A stretch of DNA of 13,375 bases, taken from positions 1 to 13,375 of the forward strand of contig CAJLRE010000052.1 in the NCBI GenBank assembly GCA_905208975.1, read 5' to 3'. The position numbers and the translations under genes are program-made. The notes under the pieces are model-generated. The model searched no databases, was not told the DNA's origin, and saw nothing but the letters and a program-made list of their open reading frames with translations. Every line of letters starts with the position of its first letter. The first letter of the stretch is position 1. Source of the stretch: an uncultured Collinsella sp. Lineage in GTDB: Bacteria; Actinomycetota; Coriobacteriia; Coriobacteriales; Coriobacteriaceae. Below, piece by piece: positions 1 through 6,420 of this stretch.

Positions 1-52
1 TTTGCAGCTCGTTCTTATCCAAGGCATCGCTCCCATCGTATACGCTCCATAA
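1..52 (+). CDS. Possible 3' end of an unidentified upstream gene
   Basis: Reading from base 2, the frame gives LQLVLIQGIAPIVYAP and then TAA at 50-52. The codons (ATC, GGC, CTC, CCC, TAC) resemble those of the neighbouring genes, so this may be the C-terminus of a gene lying mostly to the left of the window. Sixteen residues are too few to name a family. A second frame (from base 1) is also open to about base 200 but gives a basic, cysteine-rich peptide with no recognisable pattern that runs into the riboswitch, so it is unlikely to be real. Confidence 0.3.
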   Translation, partial: LQLVLIQGIAPIVYAP

Positions 53-183
53 ACGTCAATAAGTTTCTCACGGTTTGCCTCTGTGACGCCCGCAAAATCC
101 GATGCTTACAGAATGAGCGAACACAGCTGAGAGCCCCAATCCAAATGAGCTGCTTATGTGGTAGCATCGGGATTCGCATAAAT
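53..183 (+). other. Intergenic spacer upstream of the mntP riboswitch
   Basis: No convincing gene on either strand. The mntP promoter must lie here, since the riboswitch starts near 184. A CATAAA hexamer at about 176-181 could be a -10 element, but the matching -35 region (TTATGT) is poor, so no promoter is called. TTATG at about 155 and CATAA at about 176 could pair and form a small helix just ahead of the aptamer. Confidence 0.4.
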
Positions 184-325
184 GAGGGAGTAGTCGCGTG
201 ATCGGGTTCGCCTCCGGTGGCGCGGCAAGTCAACACACTGGCCGATGCGGCCTGGCTTGCCTTAATGAACGAGACTCGTGGCTGTGCGCGCAACGCGTAC
301 GCCACGGGTCTTTTTTGTTACTCCC
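184..325 (+). promoter_or_regulatory. yybP-ykoY manganese riboswitch (aptamer plus expression platform) of mntP
   Basis: The conserved parts of the yybP-ykoY class appear in order: the GGGAGTAG loop strand at 186-193, a P2-like helix, a P3-like helix closed by GGCAAG/CTTGCC with GTCAACA just inside it, and the ACGAGACT junction strand around 269-276. This class binds Mn2+ and commonly sits upstream of mntP/yebN. The GACT of the junction strand is also the 5' arm of the terminator at 273-316. Folding of the metal-bound aptamer should therefore withhold that strand and let transcription continue, giving an ON switch. The element's identity is strong; the switching direction is inferred from this overlap. 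Confidence 0.9.
273..316 (+). terminator. Riboswitch-controlled intrinsic terminator
   Basis: GACTCGTGGC (273-282) pairs with GCCACGGGTC (301-310) with one G-U pair. The helix continues inward from 284 to 300 past a single bulged T, and TTTTTT follows at 311-316. It lies before the mntP start and shares bases with the aptamer's conserved GAGACT strand, as expected for a transcription-attenuating riboswitch. Confidence 0.88.
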
Positions 326-369
326 CCAAGAGGTACACGCGGGCCCGCCCGCAGAGAGGGAGCCAGACT

Positions 370-948
370 ATGGGACTCGCAGAGCTCGTACTGCTCGCCG
401 TTGGCCTTTCGATGGATGCCTTTGCCGTATCCATCTGCAAGGGCCTTGGCATGAAGAAGATCAACCTTAAAGTCGCCGTGGTGCTCGGCCTGTTCTTTGG
501 CGGCTTTCAGGCCGGCATGCCCGTAATCGGATGGGCGCTCGGCAGTCAATTCATGGGCATCATCGGACCCATCGACCATTGGATCGCCTTTATCCTTTTG
601 GCCTTCATCGGCGGCAAAATGCTGTGGGAAGCCTTTACCGATGACGAGGATGAAGGCGACGGCAAGGATGCCGAAAAGATTGACCTGGGCGAGTACCTGA
701 TCCTCGCCATCGCCACCTCAATCGACGCCCTAGCCGTAGGCATCTCATTTGCGGCGCTCTCAGTCGACATCATGCCCGCCGTGTCGCTCATCGGCATCAC
801 GACCTTTATCTTCTCCGTCGCCGGCGTAGCGATCGGCCACACCTTTGGCGCGCGCTACGAAAAGCCCGCCACCATCGTGGGTGGCGTCGTGCTCATCCTC
901 ATCGGGCTTAAGATCTTGCTTGAGCATCTGGGGATTTTGGCGCTGTAA
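370..948 (+). CDS. mntP: Manganese efflux pump MntP (YebN family)
   Basis: Exports Mn2+ across the cytoplasmic membrane and so protects against manganese excess. The 192-residue product has the usual size of the family (about 188) and six hydrophobic segments. Two repeats each carry an essential acidic residue: D16 in SMDAFAVS and D119 in SIDALAVG, matching the two functional aspartates known in E. coli MntP. An acidic cytoplasmic loop rich in D and E lies at about 90-105. The ATG at 370 was chosen because GGGAG lies 7 nt upstream and the protein then begins like other MntP proteins; in-frame starts further upstream fall inside the riboswitch. Control by the manganese riboswitch directly upstream supports the substrate assignment. 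The gene converges with pepD. Confidence 0.95.
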   Translation: MGLAELVLLAVGLSMDAFAVSICKGLGMKKINLKVAVVLGLFFGGFQAGMPVIGWALGSQFMGIIGPIDHWIAFILLAFIGGKMLWEAFTDDEDEGDGKDAEKIDLGEYLILAIATSIDALAVGISFAALSVDIMPAVSLIGITTFIFSVAGVAIGHTFGARYEKPATIVGGVVLILIGLKILLEHLGILAL

Positions 949-953
949 CGAAT

Positions 954-988
954 AACGGCCGCCCGGCATTACGCCAGGCGGCCGTTTT
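954..988 (+). terminator. mntP intrinsic terminator
   Basis: A perfect 10-bp stem, AACGGCCGCC (954-963) with GGCGGCCGTT (977-986), has a 13-nt loop and ends in TTTT. It begins 6 nt after the mntP stop and lies between the convergent genes mntP and pepD. On the minus strand the stem is followed only by ATTCGTT, so it could terminate pepD weakly as well. Confidence 0.85.
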
Positions 989-1028
989 CATAGCCAGCCG
1001 TTTTAGAGCGGCTTAGCCAAAGCAACCT

Positions 1029-2486
1029 TTACGCAGCGAGGCGCTTGAGGACGTCGATGAGCAGCTCGTAGAAACGCTCGGCAGAAGCGAGCTCCATGCT
1101 CTCGTCCGGGGTGTGGACATCGGAGAGCGTCGGGCCCACGGCGATGGCGTCCAGGCCGTGCAGGGCCTCAGCAAACAGGCCGCACTCAAGGCCGGCGTGA
1201 ATGGACTCGATGCGCAGCTCGGAGCCAAAGAGCTCGCGATAGCTCTCGACAAAAACGTCGCGGACCGGCGAATGCTCGGCATAGCTCCAGCCGGGATACT
1301 CGAACTCGAACTTGGCGTCGAAGCCCAAGACATCGGCCAGCGTCTGCAGGCGGTCCTTGAACTCGTTCTGCAGCGAGGTGATCGAGGAGCGCGGGGACAG
1401 CATGATCTTGACCTGGTCGTCGGAAGTGGCGACCACGCCGATGTTGGAGGAAACCTCGACGGAGCCGTCGGTGGCAACGTTGCGGCGAATCACGCCGTTA
1501 GGGGCAAGACGCAGGGCGCGGATGAGGGCAAGCGCGGACTTCTGATCCATGGCCTCGACCTCGGCGTCGTCGGCAATCTCGACGGTGCAGGTAAAGCCGG
1601 GGTCGAAGACCTCGAGCTCGGCAGTGACGTCGGCGATGATGTCCTTTGCGATCTGGGCCGCGGCCTCGGCGGCAGCGTGGTCGGCGTAAACCAGCTCGGC
1701 CTTGCACTCACGGTTGATGGCGTTGTCCTTAGTGCCGCCGTTAAAGCTAACGATGGCGGGCTCGCCGGCGACCATCAGGCGGTCGATGATGCGGGCCATG
1801 ATGAGGTTGCCGTTGCCGCGCTCCAGGTTGATATCGTTGCCGGAATGACCACCCAGTAGGCCGGAGATGTCGAGCGTGAGGGTGCTGCCGGTCTTGTGCT
1901 CGCGCACGATGGGGCAGGTGTAGGTAACAACGACGCCGCCGGCGCAGCTGACGGTGGCAACGCCCTCTTCCTCGGAGTCAAGGTTAATCATGGTGCGGGC
2001 GCTAATCTGGGACTTGTCGAGCGTCTCGGCGCCGACCAGGCCAGTCTCCTCGTCGGTGGTGAATACGCACTCGAGGGCGGGGTGAGCAATCGAATCGTCG
2101 TTGAGCACAGTAAGCATCAGAGCAACAGCAATACCGTTGTCGGCGCCCAGGGTGGTGCCGTTAGCGGTGAGGACGCCGTCCTTGACGACCAGGTCGATAC
2201 CGTCGGTCGTAAAGTCGTGCTCAACAGAGCCCAACTTGTCGCACACCATATCGATGTGGCCCTGCAGCATCACGGTCGGGGCATTCTCAGCGCCGGCAGA
2301 AGCGGGCTTGCGAATGATGACGTTGTAGACCTCGTCCTGGTACACATCGAGGCCGCGCTCCTTGGCAAACGCAACCAGGAAATCGCTGATGCCCTTCTCG
2401 TTGCCAGACCCACGGGGGATCGCGCTGACCTCCTCAAAGAAATGGAACAGCTGGGCGGGCTCGTAGCCGGTGATCTTGTAATCCAT
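1029..2486 (-). CDS. pepD: Aminoacyl-histidine dipeptidase PepD (M20 metallopeptidase)
   Basis: A cytosolic zinc dipeptidase that splits Xaa-His dipeptides such as carnosine, serving peptide catabolism and histidine supply. The 485-residue product equals E. coli PepD in length. The expected metal and catalytic residues are visible with the family's spacing: H77 and D79 in QGHIDMV, D116 in GADNG, the E146-E147 pair in TDEETG, D170 in NLDSEEEG and H458 in VHTPDE. The lid/dimerisation domain lies roughly at 190-390, including GGHSGNDIN at about 212-220. The ATG at 2486 is set by AAGGAGG at 2491-2497; an upstream in-frame ATG at 2591 would add 35 residues unlike the family and lacks a ribosome site. 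The gene stands alone, convergent with mntP and well separated from clpC. Confidence 0.95.
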   Translation of the reverse strand: MDYKITGYEPAQLFHFFEEVSAIPRGSGNEKGISDFLVAFAKERGLDVYQDEVYNVIIRKPASAGAENAPTVMLQGHIDMVCDKLGSVEHDFTTDGIDLVVKDGVLTANGTTLGADNGIAVALMLTVLNDDSIAHPALECVFTTDEETGLVGAETLDKSQISARTMINLDSEEEGVATVSCAGGVVVTYTCPIVREHKTGSTLTLDISGLLGGHSGNDINLERGNGNLIMARIIDRLMVAGEPAIVSFNGGTKDNAINRECKAELVYADHAAAEAAAQIAKDIIADVTAELEVFDPGFTCTVEIADDAEVEAMDQKSALALIRALRLAPNGVIRRNVATDGSVEVSSNIGVVATSDDQVKIMLSPRSSITSLQNEFKDRLQTLADVLGFDAKFEFEYPGWSYAEHSPVRDVFVESYRELFGSELRIESIHAGLECGLFAEALHGLDAIAVGPTLSDVHTPDESMELASAERFYELLIDVLKRLAA

Positions 2487-2530
2487 GGTGCCTCCTTGGC
2501 GCAACTGATTAGACAGTAAGACATGCGCCT

Positions 2531-2559
2531 TGTATATTCCCAGACTTTGCGTGCATAAA
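2531..2559 (-). promoter_or_regulatory. Candidate pepD promoter
   Basis: On the minus strand TTTATG (2554-2559) and TATACA (2531-2536) are separated by 17 nt. This would start transcription near 2524, about 38 nt before the start codon. The -10 matches four of six consensus bases and the -35 is poor, so this is only a candidate. Confidence 0.3.
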
Positions 2560-2611
2560 CCAGTCGAAAACGCCGAGCGCCCTTGCATCATCGGCTAACG
2601 GCGGGGAAACG

Positions 2612-2633
2612 CTACTTTATTAGAATAAAGTAG
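2612..2633. repeat. Perfect palindrome CTACTTTATT-AG-AATAAAGTAG
   Basis: Two perfect 10-bp arms (2612-2621 and 2624-2633) are separated by AG. The compact, AT-rich dyad in a GC-rich background looks like a dimeric regulator's binding site. It lies about 85 bp upstream of the likely pepD transcription start. The regulator is unknown. A related half-site, CTACTTTGAAC, recurs at 2730-2740. Confidence 0.6.
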
Positions 2634-2661
2634 GTTAGACGGGCCGCGCCAAAGGGACGTT

Positions 2662-2754
2662 GGACCCTTCAACCAACCTCAACGCTTGATCAACGTTTAT
2701 GCATACGCCATTGATATGTTTAATGAGATCTACTTTGAACGAAGGGTCCTTTTT
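2662..2754 (+). repeat. Long-range 9-bp inverted repeat followed by T-tract
   Basis: GGACCCTTC (2662-2670) is the exact reverse complement of GAAGGGTCC (2741-2749), 70 nt apart, and TTTTT follows directly at 2750-2754 on the plus strand. This could be the base helix and terminator of a small structured RNA, but there is no plus-strand gene downstream and no clear promoter. The pairing may also be chance. Confidence 0.35.
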
Positions 2755-2760
2755 CAACAG

Positions 2761-2787
2761 AAAAAGGGCGCTCCTTTGGAACGCCCT
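2761..2787 (-). terminator. clpC intrinsic terminator
   Basis: On the minus strand AGGGCG and CGCCCT (plus 2782-2787 and 2765-2770) form a stem with an inner TCC/GGA extension, followed by TTTTT. It lies 26 nt after the clpC stop codon. Confidence 0.88.
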
Positions 2788-2812
2788 CGTGGACACAAGG
2801 TTTTGTTACGCC

Positions 2813-5455
2813 CTACAGCGCGCCAGAGCCGGTTTGCATCATGCCGCCGGGGCCCGAGGTCACGCCGCCGCTCACGGGCGCGGCGTTGCCGGTGTGCGGT
2901 GCCGCCGGGGTGGTATCGCCACCGAGCGTGCCCGCCGGACGCGGTGCCGGGATCTCGCCCGTACCGTGGCTAAAGACAAACTTGCCATCGGCCACGTCGC
3001 ACAGGACGGTATCGCCCTCGCCCCACTCGCCGGCCAGCAGCTCCTCGGACAACGGGTCCTCGATGAGCTTTTGGATGGCACGGCGCAGCGGACGCGCGCC
3101 ATTGGTGAGGTCGGTACCCTCGGCCACGATCTTGTCATAGGCCGCATCGGTGAGCTTGATGTTCATACCGTTGGCGATCAGACGCTGACGTAGGTCGTCC
3201 ACCAGCAGGTGCGCGATCTTGGTCAGATTCTCGCCCGAAAGCTTCTGGAACACCACGATGTCATCGATACGGTTGAGCAGCTCGGGGCGGAACAGGCGCT
3301 TGAGCTCGCCCATCGCGCGGCCGCGGATCTCGCTCGAGGTAAGACCCTGCTCGCCCGTGGTACCAAAGCCCACGCTTGCATCCTGCGCAATCTCGCGGGC
3401 GCCCACGTTGGACGTCATGATGATCACAGTGTTGCGGAAGTCGACCGTCTTGCCCTGGCTATCGGTCAGACGACCCTCCTCCAGCACCTGCAGCAGGATG
3501 TTGAAGATATCGGGGTGCGCCTTCTCGATCTCGTCGAACAGCACGACCGAGTACGGGTGGCGACGAACGGCCTTAGTGAGCTGGCCGCCCTCGTCGTGAC
3601 CAACGTAACCCGGAGGGCTACCGATGAGCTTGGATACCTCGAACTCGCTACCGAACTCGGACATGTCGAAGCTGATGAGCGCATCCTTGCTGCCAAAGAG
3701 GTACTCGGCGAGCGTCTTGGCGAGCTCGGTCTTGCCTGTGCCGGTGGGACCCAGGAAGATAAAGCTGCCGCCGGGGCGACGCGGGTCCTTGAGCGGCGAA
3801 CGGCTGCGGCGCACGGCCTTGGCGACGGCCTCGACGGCCTCGTCCTGGCCGATAATGCGGGTCTTGAGCACGCTTTCGGTCTGCAGCAGGCGACGGCTCT
3901 CGCTCTCGGTGAGCGAGGAAACCGGCACGCCCGAGGTCACGGACACGATGTCGGCAATCTGACTCACGTCGATGGTGAGCGGGCTGGCGTCGAGCTCGGC
4001 GGTCCAGGCGGCCTTGGCTTCGGCGAGTTCAATCTCGGCGGCCTTCTGCTGCCCGGTGATCTCGGCGGCCTTGTTCATGTCGTCGCTCTCGGTGGCCTCC
4101 TGCGCGGCGGCCTTGAGCTCCTCTATACGATGCTCGGCCTCGCGCACCGGCTCGGGCGCGCGGTTGGCGGCGATGCGGGCGCGGGCGCCGGCCTCGTCGA
4201 TGAGGTCGATGGCCTTATCGGGCAGGAAACGATCCTGGATATAACGGTTGGAGAGGTTCGCAGCGGCCTCGATGGCACCCTGCGTATAGCGCACATGGTG
4301 GTGCTCCTCGTAGCGCGGCTTGAGCGCGGTCAGGATCTTGACCGTGTCCTCGACGCTCGGCTCCTCGACATCAATGGTCTGGAAGCGACGCTCAAAGGCC
4401 GGATCCTTGGTGAGGTACTTGCGGAATTCCTCGGCCGTGGTGGCGCCGATAATCTGGAAGGCACCGCGCGCAAGCACGGGCTTGAGCATGGAGCTCGCGT
4501 CGATGGAGCCCTCGGCAGAACCGGCACCGATGATGGTGTGCATCTCGTCGATAAACAAGATGACGTCGTCGGCTTCGGTCGCCTCCTGGATCACGTTCTT
4601 GAGTCGCTCCTCAAACTCACCGCGATACTTGGCGCCCGCAACAAGACCCGGCAGATCGAGCGTCCAGATATTCTGGTTCATAAGATTCTCGGGCACGTTG
4701 CCGGCAGCGATCTGCTGTGCCAGGCCCTCGACGATGGCCGTCTTGCCCACGCCGGGGTCACCCAAGATAAGCGGATTGTTCTTGGTGCGGCGCGAAAGGA
4801 TCTCCATCATGCGCTGGACTTCCTTTTCGCGGCCAATCACGGGATCGAGCTCGCCGTCGCGCGCCTTTTGCGTAAGGTTGGTGGCGAACTGCTTGAGCGT
4901 GTCGGTGCCGCTCCCCTTTTGCTGAGAGGCATCCGAGCCGCTAAAGAACGGCAGGCCCGCACCGGGACGACCAGCGCCAGCGCCAGCGAGCGGACGCTTC
5001 TTGTCCTGATCCTTGGCAGTGAGCTTTTCGATGGCCTTTTTAATGGAAGCAGACGACACGCCCAGGCGCATGAGGATGTCCATGGCCATGCCGTTGCCCT
5101 CTTCGACGATGCCGATGAGCAAGTGCTCGGTCGACACGTAGGTCTGGTTGTTCTCACGCGCCACGCGGAATGAACGCTCCATCACGCTAATGACGAGCGG
5201 CGTAAAGGCGAGCTTGGCAGCCTCGGTCTCCTCGCTGGGCTCGGGAACCGTGGTCTGGACCTCTTTGAGGGTATCCATGATGTCATCGTAGGAGATATCG
5301 AGCGAGCGCAGTGCCTCGGCGGCAATACCCTCGTCCTCCTTAGCGAGCGCGAGCAGCAGGTGCTCGGTGCCCACCTTATTTGAGTGCAGATCGAGCGCCT
5401 CTTGCTTGGCCATGGACATGACCTTACGCGCACGATCGGTAAAACGGTCTAACAT
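2813..5455 (-). CDS. clpC: ATP-dependent protease ATPase subunit ClpC
   Basis: A hexameric AAA+ unfoldase that feeds substrates to ClpP. The 880-residue protein has two N-terminal Clp repeats (about 5-145), a first AAA+ module with Walker A GDPGVGKT (233-240), Walker B ILFIDE and the ERR finger near 355-357, a coiled UVR-like middle (about 440-485), and a second AAA+ module with Walker A GPTGTGKT (569-576), Walker B VVLFDE (637-642) and sensor-2 GARPLRR. Pore loops YRGE (277-280) and GYVG (616-619) are present. VGF at 695-697 marks a ClpP-binding loop, so it works with ClpP and is not a ClpB-type disaggregase. The start at 5455 fits MLDRFTDRAR, typical of ClpC, and has AGAGGA upstream; an upstream in-frame ATG at 5533 lacks family similarity. 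The last 50 residues are a G/P/A/T-rich tail, longer than usual. No ctsR or mcsAB genes adjoin it. Confidence 0.96.
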   Translation of the reverse strand: MLDRFTDRARKVMSMAKQEALDLHSNKVGTEHLLLALAKEDEGIAAEALRSLDISYDDIMDTLKEVQTTVPEPSEETEAAKLAFTPLVISVMERSFRVARENNQTYVSTEHLLIGIVEEGNGMAMDILMRLGVSSASIKKAIEKLTAKDQDKKRPLAGAGAGRPGAGLPFFSGSDASQQKGSGTDTLKQFATNLTQKARDGELDPVIGREKEVQRMMEILSRRTKNNPLILGDPGVGKTAIVEGLAQQIAAGNVPENLMNQNIWTLDLPGLVAGAKYRGEFEERLKNVIQEATEADDVILFIDEMHTIIGAGSAEGSIDASSMLKPVLARGAFQIIGATTAEEFRKYLTKDPAFERRFQTIDVEEPSVEDTVKILTALKPRYEEHHHVRYTQGAIEAAANLSNRYIQDRFLPDKAIDLIDEAGARARIAANRAPEPVREAEHRIEELKAAAQEATESDDMNKAAEITGQQKAAEIELAEAKAAWTAELDASPLTIDVSQIADIVSVTSGVPVSSLTESESRRLLQTESVLKTRIIGQDEAVEAVAKAVRRSRSPLKDPRRPGGSFIFLGPTGTGKTELAKTLAEYLFGSKDALISFDMSEFGSEFEVSKLIGSPPGYVGHDEGGQLTKAVRRHPYSVVLFDEIEKAHPDIFNILLQVLEEGRLTDSQGKTVDFRNTVIIMTSNVGAREIAQDASVGFGTTGEQGLTSSEIRGRAMGELKRLFRPELLNRIDDIVVFQKLSGENLTKIAHLLVDDLRQRLIANGMNIKLTDAAYDKIVAEGTDLTNGARPLRRAIQKLIEDPLSEELLAGEWGEGDTVLCDVADGKFVFSHGTGEIPAPRPAGTLGGDTTPAAPHTGNAAPVSGGVTSGPGGMMQTGSGAL

Positions 5456-5492
5456 GCTAGTTCCTCTTAGACGAGCTAGTTTTTTCAAACGC

Positions 5493-5518
5493 AAAGCGCC
5501 GCCCCGCGGCAGCGCTTT
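5493..5518 (-). promoter_or_regulatory. Stable hairpin in the clpC leader
   Basis: An 11-bp helix, AAAGCGCTGCC paired with GGCGGCGCTTT around a GCGG loop on the minus strand, contains a single G-U pair. It lies 38 nt upstream of the clpC start, downstream of a possible -10 element TATACT (5538-5543). No T-tract follows in either direction, so a role in mRNA stability or translation fits better than termination. Function is not shown by the sequence. Confidence 0.45.
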
Positions 5519-5537
5519 GGTCTCTTTACCCATATGG

Positions 5538-5543
5538 AGTATA
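5538..5543 (-). promoter_or_regulatory. Candidate clpC -10 element TATACT
   Basis: TATACT on the minus strand matches five of six consensus bases and would give a leader of about 75 nt. No good -35 is seen 16-18 nt upstream. No CIRCE element (TTAGCACTC-N9-GAGTGCTAA) and no clear CtsR tandem heptad were found nearby. Confidence 0.3.
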
Positions 5544-5591
5544 TGTTAACCGTTGGGACCTTTCCCACCCGTAGCCGCGCGACAACGTCTA

Positions 5592-5618
5592 CAAAAAAGG
5601 AATCGCCGGGTGCGGCGG
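5592..5618 (-). terminator. Probable weak terminator of the DUF2798 gene
   Basis: On the minus strand CGCCG and CGGCG (plus 5613-5617 and 5604-5608) form a short stem, and a run of six T follows after ATTCC. A second small hairpin, CTCTA/TAGAG, lies just before it (5622-5634). The stem is short and the T-run is offset, so termination may be partial. Confidence 0.45.
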
Positions 5619-5642
5619 ACGCTCTAGGTTAGAGGCTGTTGC

Positions 5643-6236
5643 CTAGCAGGCAGGCTCGGCGTCCATGCTCTCGGCAACGTCATTGACGGCATCGGCAACG
5701 GGAGCGCCAGGCATGCGCACGAGCTCCATATGCTGCTCTTCAAAGACGGTTCCCATGGGGAAGGCGCGGCGGAAGACAAAGCGAGCAACCGGACCAGCCA
5801 CTAGCAGGTTCCAAGGCAGGGCCATGATAAAGTTGCGCGGAATGTTGACGAGCCACATCATCGGCAGCGTCTGCAAATTGGCAAGCGGGCCGCCGGGCAT
5901 ATGGAACAGGCCTTCGCACGCGCCGTAGAGCGACATGATGATGACCATGGGAACGACCATGCAGGAGCTGACGGCGAGCGTCATGGCAAGCGGCGAGCTC
6001 TTGCCCGGCGTGACCAGGAATTTAAAAGCGAAACCCTTGGCAAGGGGGCTGGCAACAAACCAGTCGCAGCACATGGCAAAAATGTAGGCAACGGGGAAGC
6101 CGAGCCACGCGGCGGCAACAACCTCGCCGTTGATGGCCCCATGCTGCAGGGCAACGTTGTAGATGCTCATCCAGAGCACCATGCAAAAGCACATGATAAA
6201 GGTGAACAGCAGGCTCTCTCGTTTGTTGATAGGCAT
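5643..6236 (-). CDS. DUF2798-family integral membrane protein
   Basis: A 197-residue protein with four hydrophobic segments (about 9-28, 45-65, 85-105 and 125-155) arranged as two similar halves. Each half begins with a short polar stretch and a membrane segment (RESLLFTFIMCFCMVLWMS near the start), as in two-repeat DUF2798 proteins of gut Firmicutes and Actinobacteria. The biochemical role of the family is not established. The start at 6236 (MPINKRES) is preceded by AGAGAGG about 11 nt upstream; an upstream in-frame start at 6296 would run through the hairpin region and is unlikely. The C-terminal 35 residues are polar and probably cytoplasmic, ending in cysteine. It lies downstream of the ThrE-type exporter on the same strand, separated by 312 nt with repeats and a terminator. 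Confidence 0.75.
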   Translation of the reverse strand: MPINKRESLLFTFIMCFCMVLWMSIYNVALQHGAINGEVVAAAWLGFPVAYIFAMCCDWFVASPLAKGFAFKFLVTPGKSSPLAMTLAVSSCMVVPMVIIMSLYGACEGLFHMPGGPLANLQTLPMMWLVNIPRNFIMALPWNLLVAGPVARFVFRRAFPMGTVFEEQHMELVRMPGAPVADAVNDVAESMDAEPAC

Positions 6237-6260
6237 AAAGGGCAGATTCCTCTCTGTGTT

Positions 6261-6272
6261 GTGCCGCGGCAC
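6261..6272. repeat. Perfect palindrome GTGCCGCGGCAC
   Basis: A 12-bp perfect dyad lies between the terminator hairpin and the ribosome site of the DUF2798 gene. It could be a regulator site or a short RNA hairpin; no known regulator is assigned. Confidence 0.4.
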
Positions 6273-6280
6273 CACGCAAC

Positions 6281-6331
6281 AAAAACGGGCGGGCAAGATG
6301 GAGCTGTTGGAACTTCATCTCGCCCGCCCGT
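6281..6331 (-). terminator. Long hairpin terminator upstream of the DUF2798 gene
   Basis: ACGGGCGGGC (6285-6294) pairs with GCCCGCCCGT (6322-6331), and after one mismatch AGATG (6296-6300) pairs with CATCT (6316-6320). On the minus strand the helix is followed by TTTTTG. It lies 45 nt upstream of the DUF2798 start and about 220 nt after the ThrE stop, so it either ends the exporter transcript or acts as an attenuator in the DUF2798 leader. Confidence 0.75.
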
Positions 6332-6420
6332 GGTACGTGCGTCTGCGACTACTTATGTGGTGAAACCAGCCTAGCACGAAAAGCGCACGCTTCGTAAGCG
6401 TTGAGTTTATGGAGATGCAG

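Larger units (their letters stand above)
2487..2812. other. pepD-clpC intergenic region, gene-free but structured
   Basis: This 326-bp stretch holds the pepD ribosome site and candidate promoter, a perfect AT-rich palindrome (2612-2633), a 9-bp inverted repeat spanning 2662-2749, an interrupted palindrome AACG-c-TTGATCAACGTT (2681-2697), and the clpC terminator (2761-2787). No plausible protein gene is seen. The base composition of 2600-2760 is more AT-rich than the surrounding genes. Confidence 0.6.

Noticed and set aside
15..305. 96-codon minus-strand frame across the riboswitch
   Set aside because: It overlaps the conserved riboswitch, shows no family pattern, and has no evident ribosome site.
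217..369. Upstream in-frame start for mntP giving a 51-residue extension
   Set aside because: The extension would be encoded by the riboswitch and its terminator; the ATG at 370 has a ribosome site and matches the family N-terminus.
1113..1859. 248-codon open frame on the plus strand opposite pepD
   Set aside because: Antisense shadow; pepD has full-length family agreement and a strong ribosome site.
2640..2760. T-box leader reading toward clpC or pepD
   Set aside because: No conserved T-box sequence (AGGGTGGNACCGCG-like) and no suitable downstream amino-acid gene on the plus strand.
3209..5173. 654-codon open frame on the plus strand opposite clpC
   Set aside because: Antisense shadow of ClpC, with biased composition and no recognisable domain.
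5456..5600. CIRCE or CtsR operator upstream of clpC
   Set aside because: No TTAGCACTC-N9-GAGTGCTAA and no tandem GGTCAAA-type heptads were found by eye.
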